From contig DHDP01000019.1 of assembly GCA_002399405.1 (NCBI GenBank), positions 248,001 to 312,000 of the forward strand: a stretch of DNA of 64,000 nt, in the 5' to 3' direction. Of the stretch, positions 60,009 to 64,000 are shown piece by piece (position 1 is the stretch's first letter; each line of letters starts with the position of its first letter). The notes beneath the pieces are model-generated. The model made no database searches. It saw nothing but the letters and a program-made list of their open reading frames with translations, and was not told the origin of the DNA. This DNA is from Treponema sp. UBA4873 (GTDB lineage Bacteria; Spirochaetota; Spirochaetia; Treponematales; Treponemataceae). Position numbers and translations under genes: made by a program.

Positions 60009-60566
60009 ATGTATCATATAAAAAAGGATAAACGTTCAGAGTATTCTGACAAATTAATCACGGAAGGACTGCTTGAATGCCTTAAATCAAAGAATCTCTC
60101 CGATATAACAGTTTCTGATATTCAGAGAGCTTCATCCGTAGGAAGAACGACATTTTACAGGCACTTCGACTGCGTGACAGATGTACTGGAGTATAAATGT
60201 GATCAGATTTTTAACGAAATCGCGCAACAGAACCATAAATACTGTTTTAATTCCGCAGAAGAAATTGTGAAAAAATTCATACAAATCTGGTACAAAAACG
60301 AACATATACTGGAGGCTGTCGTAAAGAATAACCGGATCGATATAATTATTAATTCACACCGGAAAAATCAAAGTAAAATGCAAAATGTCTTTTTTCGGGG
60401 GAAAAAAGAGGCACCCGAACAGACTGAGTATATCATAATCATCCTGAGCTATATTATGGCGGGTGTTTTATCAGAATGGATCCGAAACGGCACTAGAGAA
60501 ACCTGCTCTCAATTATATGAACAAATCAGGGAATGCATAAAACTATTGCAGTTCGTTTTTATATAA
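60009..60566 (+). CDS. TetR/AcrR-family regulator, divergent from the HXXEE gene
   Basis: A 185-residue regulator. The HTH is at about residues 30-55, with ITVSDIQRASSVGRTTFYRHFD. The C-terminal ligand domain is helical and hydrophobic at the end. The gene is AT-rich, like its divergent neighbour, which suggests joint transfer. It probably represses the HXXEE gene and itself from the 113-nt gap. The AGGAG before the ATG is good. Confidence 0.86.
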   Translation: MYHIKKDKRSEYSDKLITEGLLECLKSKNLSDITVSDIQRASSVGRTTFYRHFDCVTDVLEYKCDQIFNEIAQQNHKYCFNSAEEIVKKFIQIWYKNEHILEAVVKNNRIDIIINSHRKNQSKMQNVFFRGKKEAPEQTEYIIIILSYIMAGVLSEWIRNGTRETCSQLYEQIRECIKLLQFVFI

Positions 60567-60584
60567 GTCCCGCGCTCACCGATA

Positions 60585-61373
60585 TTATTCAGAATCACCG
60601 CGTCTGTAGAGTTCGTACAGCAGAACGCCCGCCGCGACAGATACGTTAAGGCTGTCGATTTTTCCGCACGTCGGGATCGAAACGCTTTCGTCGCACTGTT
60701 CCGAAAGCAGACGCGCAATGCCCGTTCCTTCGCTTCCCATAATAACGACGGATTTCTGCGGAAAGTTTATCCTGTCTGCATGCGTGCCGCCAGCGTCTGC
60801 GCCGTACACCCAGAAACCGGCTTCCTTCAGACGCTGCACAGCACGCACAAGGTTCGGCACGACGGCTACGGGAACCCACGCGCTCGCACCGGCGCTCGTG
60901 CGGGCAATCACCTCGTCGCCCGCAACGTCGTTCGCACCGCGGCTTTCAGGAAGCACGACGAGCGCCGCACCGAACTGATCGCAGCTGCGGATGATTGCCC
61001 CCACGTTGTGCGGGTCGGTCACGGAATCGAGCACGAGCACCGTAACGCGGGCACCGTCCGCATCCGCCTCGTGCGCCGCCGCCCACTGATCGAAGTCGAC
61101 GCTGTTTTTCGCGGCGTTTTTTTCGTTTTCCGAACACAGCACAATGCCGCGGTGGTCGCGCGCGGCCGCCGGAAGCGATTCGACGAGCCTGTCGAGCGCC
61201 GCGTCGTCGGAAACGGAACACGGGATGCCGGCCTCTTTCGCAGCTGCGAGAATTTTTTTTACACGCGGACCCGGTCTGCTGTACAGAATACGCATGCCGG
61301 CGGCGGAATCAGCTTCCTTCGCGCGCCGCACACGTTCTTCAACAGCGTGAAATCCGGTTATGATCTTATCCAT
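60585..61373 (-). CDS. rlmB: SpoU/TrmH-family rRNA 2'-O-methyltransferase (RlmB-like)
   Basis: A 262-residue RNA methyltransferase. An N-terminal substrate-binding domain starts KIITGFHAVEERVRR. The knotted SPOUT domain has the three motifs: LDSVTDPHNVGAIIRSCDQFG, IMGSEGTGIARLL and IDSLNVSVAAGVLLYE. The closest characterised type is RlmB, which modifies G2251 of 23S rRNA. I chose the ATG at 61,373, with GAGGG just before it. The frame stays open upstream into the 62-bp tandem repeat, adding a repeat-encoded MSARALSHAEGG; that start is unlikely. Confidence 0.88.
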   Translation of the reverse strand: MDKIITGFHAVEERVRRAKEADSAAGMRILYSRPGPRVKKILAAAKEAGIPCSVSDDAALDRLVESLPAAARDHRGIVLCSENEKNAAKNSVDFDQWAAAHEADADGARVTVLVLDSVTDPHNVGAIIRSCDQFGAALVVLPESRGANDVAGDEVIARTSAGASAWVPVAVVPNLVRAVQRLKEAGFWVYGADAGGTHADRINFPQKSVVIMGSEGTGIARLLSEQCDESVSIPTCGKIDSLNVSVAAGVLLYELYRRGDSE

Positions 61374-61381
61374 TCCGCCCT

Positions 61382-61566
61382 CAGCATGGGAGAGCGCTCG
61401 CGCGCTCATTTATCGTACTGTCGCGCTTATGCATTTTTACCGCAACATGGGAGAGCGCTCACGCGCTCATTTACTGTATTGCTGCGGCTCATATACTTTT
61501 GCCGCAGCATGGGAGAGCGCTTTCGCGCTCATTTATCGTATTGCTGCGGCTCATATATTCTTTCCG
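61382..61566. repeat. Tandem repeat, three copies of a 61-62 bp palindromic unit
   Basis: Units at 61,382-61,442, 61,443-61,504 and 61,505-61,566 share GCATGGGAGAGCGCT, CGCGCTCATTTA and GCTGCGGCTCATATA (the last two thirds are weaker in unit 1). Each contains the inverted repeat GAGCGC...GCGCTC. The third unit overlaps the end of the SEC-C gene. On the minus strand each unit offers an ATG in GAGCGC context. There are no spacers, so it is not a CRISPR array. Confidence 0.85.
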
Positions 61567-62060
61567 CAGCAATACTTATATTTTTTGCCGGAACCGCAGG
61601 GACAGGGGTCGTTGCGGCCCACTTTTGCGCCGTCGCGTTTTACCGTCGTCGTTTTGAGGGCACCGGTCGCGTACATCCAGTCGCCGTTCACTTTCTTGAA
61701 AGCCGCAGTCTCGTGATGCATGTCGCGCATTCCGTGAAGCGTATAGTCGGCTTCAAATTCGACAATACCTTCGTCGTCGGCTTCCCGGCCTTTTTCCGTG
61801 TGCAGGATTCTAAGACCGTGCCATGAGGACTGATTGCTCCAGTCTTCTGTTGCCTTCCGGTCAATGTCGGCAATCCCCTCGCCTTCCTCGCATGTATTGA
61901 TGATGAAGTCTACAGCGTGTACAACATACGCCGTATAGCGCGCGCGCATGAGCGCTTCAGCCGTCGACGCTTTTTTCGTTCCTTTTATGAGCGGTTCGCA
62001 GCAGTCGCTGTATTTTTTCCCTGAACCGCACGGGCAAAGATCATTTTTTTCGTTACTCAT
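61551..62060 (-). CDS. YchJ-like SEC-C motif protein
   Basis: A 169-residue protein with a SEC-C zinc motif at each end: CPCGSGKKYSDCC at about residues 9-21 and CPCGSGKKYKYCC at about 153-165. The middle is a YchJ-type NTF2-like domain (MRARYTAYVVHAVDFI and TEDWSNQSSWHGLRIL). The function is unknown; SEC-C motifs bind zinc and proteins. The start has no ribosome site; TATACT (62,068-62,073) stands 7 nt before the ATG. The last codons lie inside the tandem repeat, so the repeat array may have grown from the gene's end. Confidence 0.88.
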   Translation of the reverse strand: MSNEKNDLCPCGSGKKYSDCCEPLIKGTKKASTAEALMRARYTAYVVHAVDFIINTCEEGEGIADIDRKATEDWSNQSSWHGLRILHTEKGREADDEGIVEFEADYTLHGMRDMHHETAAFKKVNGDWMYATGALKTTTVKRDGAKVGRNDPCPCGSGKKYKYCCGKNI

Positions 62061-62067
62061 ATCGGTC

Positions 62068-62073
62068 AGTATA
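62068..62073 (-). promoter_or_regulatory. -10 box of the SEC-C gene
   Basis: TATACT on the minus strand, 7 nt before the ATG at 62,060, with no Shine-Dalgarno. Confidence 0.4.
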
Positions 62074-62143
62074 TCATATAGTTTATCGCTCGGGCAATGA
62101 GGGTGCTATTCTAAAGAAAATCATGTCCAAATCAGGCTTTATG

Positions 62144-62152
62144 TGTTATAAT
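62144..62152 (+). promoter_or_regulatory. Extended -10 promoter of the SUMF1-type gene
   Basis: TGTTATAAT, a perfect -10 with the TGn extension, ends 9 nt before the ATG at 62,162. No ribosome site; the transcript would start very near the ATG. Confidence 0.55.
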
Positions 62153-62161
62153 AGTATAATT

Positions 62162-62950
62162 ATGATGATTCTGGTTGAAGGCAGTACATTTCAAATGGGC
62201 TCGCCGACCGGTATGGCCGATGAACGGCCAGTACACACGGTCACACTCGACAATTTTTATATGGATGAGCACGAAGTGACCCAGTCGGACTGGAAAAAAA
62301 TCATGGGCACAAATCCTTCGTATTTTTCCGACAATCCGGAAAAAGGAGAATCGCAGGCAAAACGTCCTGTCGAACATATAAGTCATTACGATGCATACGT
62401 CTACTGCAACAAGCGCAGTATCGCGGAAAAACTTACGCCGTGCTATGTGATAGGCGGAACGGACAATCCCGAAAAATGGAGCAAAATTCCGAACGAGCAG
62501 AACAATCTCTGGGATAACGTTAAATGCCGCTGGGACGTAAACGGCTACCGTCTCCCGACCGAAGCGGAATGGGAATATGCGGCCCGCGGCGGTATTCGGA
62601 ACACCCAGAAAAAAATATTGAAAGACGCGGACGAAAATCACTCGTGGAACAAAAACAACAGCGACTGCATGACGCATTCAGTCAGGTTAAAACCGTCTTC
62701 AGTTCTCGGATTTTACGACTTATTCGGCAACGTATGGGAATGGTGCTGGGACTGGTACGACTGCTACCGTGCCGGCGAATATAAAAATCCGCACGGAGCG
62801 GAACGCACTGACGACAACACCGACAGGATGGGACGCGGCGGTGCGTGGAACTCGGAACCGACCGACTGCTCGCCGTTTTTCCGGAACTGCGGCAGTCCGG
62901 CATCGCGTTATAACTTCATCGGAATGCGCGTCGTGCGCTCGAAAAAATAA
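62162..62950 (+). CDS. SUMF1 / formylglycine-generating-enzyme-like domain protein
   Basis: A protein of about 262 residues with the FGE-sulfatase fold. It opens VEGSTFQMGSPTG, then PVHTVTLDNFYMDEHEVTQSDW. The later blocks YRLPTEAEWEYAARGG, DLFGNVWEWCWDWYD and RGGAWNSEPTDC follow, ending GMRVVR. Family members include the sulfatase activator FGE and many non-catalytic binding proteins; treponemes have several. I start it at 62,162 because the extended -10 promoter ends just before. It has no signal peptide from that start. The HAD gene follows at 2 nt. Confidence 0.87.
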   Translation: MMILVEGSTFQMGSPTGMADERPVHTVTLDNFYMDEHEVTQSDWKKIMGTNPSYFSDNPEKGESQAKRPVEHISHYDAYVYCNKRSIAEKLTPCYVIGGTDNPEKWSKIPNEQNNLWDNVKCRWDVNGYRLPTEAEWEYAARGGIRNTQKKILKDADENHSWNKNNSDCMTHSVRLKPSSVLGFYDLFGNVWEWCWDWYDCYRAGEYKNPHGAERTDDNTDRMGRGGAWNSEPTDCSPFFRNCGSPASRYNFIGMRVVRSKK

Positions 62951-62951
62951 T

Positions 62952-63683
62952 ATGGATAAATATACTGATATAAAAGGCGTCTTTTTTGATTTGGGCTGGA
63001 CGCTCGAAGTGCCGGTCAACGGCGACTGGATGATTACGAACCGTTTCCGGGAAGTATGCGGATGGCATGAACCGTTCCCCGTCCCGCAGCCGGAATTGAA
63101 CAGCGCGCTGACGGAATCATCCGAATATCTTCAGAAAAGTCACAAAATGAGTACGCCCGAAGAAGAATTGGAGCAGTTTACGCGTTTCTATGAAATTCTC
63201 GGCGGAAAACTTCCCCGGCTCGGTATGACGCACGAAAAAGCTGCGGATATTGCCCGCGACAGGACGTACAATATGGGCAACTACGTTCTGCTTGAAGATA
63301 CGGTAAAAACGCTCGAAACGCTGAAACGGCGCGGCATAAAGCTCGGCGTCATCTCGGACACGTGGCCCGACGTCGTCCTTCAGCTGAAACATTTCCGTAT
63401 CTTCGACTATTTTGATTCGCTTACGTTCAGCTACGAGCTGGGCGTGTTCAAACCCGACACTGCATTGTTCAAAGACGCGCTGGCAAAAATAAAACTGCCT
63501 GCGGAGCAGACAGTTTTCGTCGACGATATGGCGTATATCCTTGAAGGTGCGCACAGACTCGGCATAAATCCGGTTCAGTCGCTCGTCCAGCCGAAAAAGC
63601 GGGCCGATATGCGTTTTCCTTCCGTGAAAAAGCCGTCGGAAGTGCTGAACCTTATTCAGGATTTTACCGGCGTGCCCCTGTGA
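62952..63683 (+). CDS. HAD-family hydrolase
   Basis: A 243-residue phosphatase-like protein. Motif I is VFFDLGWTLE, motif II VISDTWPD, the Lys motif FKPDTALF and motif IV VFVDDMAY. Motif I has D-L-G rather than D-x-D, so the general acid Asp is missing, as in some HAD subgroups (dehalogenase-like or binding proteins). It starts 1 nt after the SUMF1 stop and ends 20 nt inside the convergent cytidylate-kinase-like gene. The substrate is unknown. Confidence 0.85.
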   Translation: MDKYTDIKGVFFDLGWTLEVPVNGDWMITNRFREVCGWHEPFPVPQPELNSALTESSEYLQKSHKMSTPEEELEQFTRFYEILGGKLPRLGMTHEKAADIARDRTYNMGNYVLLEDTVKTLETLKRRGIKLGVISDTWPDVVLQLKHFRIFDYFDSLTFSYELGVFKPDTALFKDALAKIKLPAEQTVFVDDMAYILEGAHRLGINPVQSLVQPKKRADMRFPSVKKPSEVLNLIQDFTGVPL

Positions 63684-64000
63684 TCAATTCCAGTATTATC
63701 TGAACGCACGTATCTATGCCGATTGAACTGCTCTTGAGGCAGAGGTCGTAGTTCGCAACGTCGCCCCATGTGCGGTCGGTATTGTATTTGTAATAAAGCC
63801 TGCGCTTCTTGTCTCGGTCTTCAAGAAATTTACGCGTATCCTTCGCTTCAACTTTGTATACTTCTTCCGCGCGCCTGATGCGGAAATCCATATCGGCATA
63901 AACAAATACGTTGAAGCAGTCTTTCCGTTCCCGCAGCACATAATCAGAGCAGCGGCCGACGAAAACGCACGGTTCCTTATCCGCAAGCTCTTTGATGATG
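63664..64000 (-). CDS. Cytidylate-kinase-like protein, truncated at the window edge
   Basis: The C-terminal 111 residues of a P-loop kinase of the cytidylate-kinase-like family (PF13189). FVGRCSDYVLRE and NVFVYADMDFRIRRAEE are typical, as is the RRLYYKYNTDRTWGDVANYDLCLKS lid/base region. The N-terminal Walker A lies beyond the window. Its stop overlaps the convergent HAD gene by 20 nt. The function in the cell is not known. Confidence 0.82.
   Translation of the reverse strand, partial: IIKELADKEPCVFVGRCSDYVLRERKDCFNVFVYADMDFRIRRAEEVYKVEAKDTRKFLEDRDKKRRLYYKYNTDRTWGDVANYDLCLKSSSIGIDTCVQIILELITGARR

Noticed and set aside
61382..61566. CRISPR array
   Set aside because: The three repeats are contiguous with no unique spacers, and no cas genes are nearby.
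1..64000. tRNA, rRNA or tmRNA genes
   Set aside because: Reading for T-loop type motifs and rRNA blocks on both strands gave nothing convincing.

Overview
The window reads as a roughly 50% GC chromosome segment of a host-associated spirochaete, most likely a Treponema-type organism. That is an inference from gene content: HU-like DUF4469 protein, double-Cache chemoreceptor, fumarate reductase, SUMF1 protein, encapsulated ferritin. No rRNA or tRNA is present to confirm it. Roughly 59 protein genes are called, most of them packed in operons.

Left part (1-31,600), core metabolism and transport. Fumarate reductase FrdA (cut by the edge) and FrdB are followed by a small membrane protein. A methyltransferase / ketosynthase chain-length-factor / acyltransferase trio looks like the front of an aryl-polyene cluster without the rest. 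A heterodimeric ABC exporter follows. On the minus strand lie a six-gene operon (class III aminotransferase, tandem class II aldolase, TetR, FGGY kinase, aldehyde dehydrogenase, GtrA) and, upstream of it, a polar amino-acid ABC importer. The importer has a strong intrinsic terminator in its leader. Next come a DUF4143 ATPase, then carA and a carB fused in frame to a diaminopimelate epimerase domain. A chemoreceptor, an orphan sugar-binding protein, a YgjP-like metallopeptidase and a DUF4469 protein complete this part.

Middle part (about 31,200-46,300), a defence-type island, much of it AT-rich. It holds an XRE regulator, an RloA/RloB (AbiL-type) pair, a DUF5986 plus XRE-ImmA/IrrE pair, and an internally deleted IS66 remnant. 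A tightly coupled sce7726 / sce7725 / RES-domain cassette follows with its own promoter and a nearby XRE gene. Then come a two-methyltransferase plus GIY-YIG-helicase restriction-type operon, and a GHKL ATPase / STAS-like / PIN operon. The sce7726-sce7725-RES cassette and the ATPase-STAS-PIN operon are my best candidates for poorly described systems.

Right part (46,300-64,000), core again. An AraC regulator is divergent from a second heterodimeric ABC exporter. A 5'-nucleotidase lipoprotein, a MATE exporter and a glycerophosphodiesterase follow. An encapsulin operon (encapsulated ferritin, shell, rubrerythrin) comes next. Then an M15 peptidase, an Rsm22-type methyltransferase, an HXXEE membrane protein divergent from a TetR regulator, an RlmB-type methyltransferase, a SEC-C protein, a SUMF1 protein, a HAD hydrolase and the end of a cytidylate-kinase-like gene.

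Cross-cutting signals: several genes have a TATAAT/TATACT box 7-12 nt before the ATG and no Shine-Dalgarno, which suggests near-leaderless transcripts. Two 3' hairpins show a compensatory base-pair change. Palindrome-rich repeats occur inside the helicase gene and as a threefold 62-bp tandem array at 61,382-61,566.
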